Below are positions 42,851 through 43,649 of a DNA stretch of 43,649 bases, one piece after another. The DNA comes from Hydnum rufescens UP504. Taxonomy: Eukaryota; Basidiomycota; Agaricomycetes; Cantharellales; Hydnaceae. Every line of letters starts with the position of its first letter. The first letter of the stretch is position 1. The translations under genes and the position numbers were made by a program. The notes under the pieces are model-generated. The model was not told the origin of the DNA. It made no database searches and saw only the letters and a program-made list of their open reading frames with translations. The stretch spans positions 1 through 43,649 of the forward strand of contig MU129045.1 of the NCBI GenBank assembly GCA_014904985.1. Reading direction: 5' to 3'.

Positions 42851-43038
42851 CATATGTATCCCCCTTAGTGTATGTACTTCCAAGGCAGTGTACACCTGGG
42901 TACTCCAAAGGTGTCCAAAGTGTCAAAGGACTGTAATGATGTGGAAGGAGTATGGATTGGGACAGGTGGTGTGGATTCAGGGACTGGGGCAGAGGAGGAG
43001 GAGGGGGAGTCTGGATTGGTAACTCCATGGACTCACAT

Positions 43039-43649
43039 TGTAAGTGGGAAACAGAAGATGAATCCAGCTACAGTCCACGAAATGGAAATGAGGACAAAGA
43101 ATGGGGATCACAGGGCCAATCTGAACATTAAGGTCTGAGGGAAAGAAGGGTCTTTGGATGGGTGAAATTGTCCTGTATAGACAGAGCCTATCCAGACAAT
43201 AAATGAAGGGGTTGTTAAATCAGGGAATCACACCCTAGGTCCTCCTCTTGAGAGCCTATCAAAAGTGTGATAAGTGAGGTCAAGTTTTGGAATTTTACCC
43301 TAACACCAGCAGCAGTTCAACTAGCTTTTCAACTGGGGATGGGGGGAAAGATGATAGAAATTCACATCTCCTGCACTTAATATACATCACAGAAAAATGC
43401 TATGGTAACCGGCGGAAAGGTGGGATTAAGGCAAAAATGATGAAAAAAAAATCAAGTCAAAAGCTTCAAAACTGAAGGAGATATTCAATTAACAAGTCAG
43501 AATAAGAGAATATGGCTTAACCAAGGTATTCCTCCTCTCCTACTGAACAAAATCCCTTGGGGAAAGGTGGAACTGGTCGCCCTAGATGTACCATCCATCA
43601 GACATAGGGTGCCAGAACCATAATTGCCTTTAGTAATCAGAAAAGCGAG
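43039..43649 (-). mobile_element. LTR, TGTTGGAGGG family (copy 6), partial
   Basis: Reverse orientation: begins TGTAAGTGGGAAACAG (the LTR 3' end) directly after CACAT in repeat W and runs off the right edge. It matches LTR copies 2, 4 and 5 over AAGCTTCAAAACTGAAGGAG and CCCTTGGGGAAAGGTGGAAC. Confidence 0.8.

Larger units (their letters stand above)
40274..43038 (+). mobile_element. TGTCAGG repeat, copy W (split by X and LTR copy 6)
   Basis: Segments 40274-40646 and 42851-43038. It begins TGTCAGGGCAACACTGC, with TATAAATA at 40443-40450. Repeat X interrupts it at CATAT; the second segment resumes CATATGTATCCCCCTTAG and is cut at GGACTCACAT by a reverse LTR. The 3' remainder is outside the window. 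Confidence 0.7.

Overview
The window looks like a transposon-packed stretch of a filamentous basidiomycete genome, most likely an agaricomycete. The evidence is short introns (about 50-65 nt) with GTRAGT / CTRAY / YAG signals, a KDZ (Kyakuja-Dileera-Zisupton) transposase, an Ulp1-type protease gene, an HNH-domain gene, Ty3/gypsy and Ty1/copia polyproteins, a pogo element and a Plavaka-like transposase tail. No rRNA, tRNA or CRISPR array was seen.

Layout. 1-5.1 kb: a minus-strand gene with an Ulp1-like C48 protease domain and a long Pro/Ala-rich tail; a 1.2 kb LTR (268-1483) splits the tail. 5.3-6.36 kb: a divergent three-exon gene of unknown function. 6.7-7.7 kb: minus-strand exons of an HNH-domain gene. 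7.73-12.41 kb: an element for which I know no precedent, a 4.7 kb inverted structure built around a ~650 bp near-perfect palindrome. Two arms run outward from the centre, each a chain of spliceosomal-type introns that each hold a conserved hairpin; a second hairpin sits just before almost every 5' splice site. 12.4-14.8 kb: unassigned. 14.8-19.1 kb: a KDZ transposase gene (seven exons, one frameshift) preceded by five tandem promoter repeats, a unit also found once between the divergent genes at 5.2 kb. 19.2-19.4 kb: GGGGCCCC-rich spacer. 19.4-30.66 kb: a 5'-truncated gypsy element ending in a TGTTGGAGGG-type LTR, into which a complete 3052 bp pogo element (TA duplication, matched inverted ends) has jumped. 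30.66-31.24 kb: tail of a Plavaka-like transposase. 31.4-34.5 kb: decayed copia polyprotein on the minus strand, broken by two insertions. 36-37.7 kb: relic LTR repeats and a TATA promoter behind six TGACTCA sites. 37.7 kb to the end: nested insertions of two repeat families, the TGTTGGAGGG LTR and an ~850 bp TGTCAGG...CCTGACA repeat.

How it fits together. The DNA is mostly mobile elements of different ages stacked in one another. All 18 interrupting stop codons I could place in the gypsy, pogo and copia reading frames are TGA, the pattern expected from CGA to TGA decay at methylated CpG, and target-site duplications of the LTR family differ by CpG transitions. The most unusual object is the palindromic hairpin-intron array: its exons do not keep a reading frame, while its hairpins vary by paired changes, pointing to a structured, probably spliced, non-coding transcript or a self-amplifying repeat.
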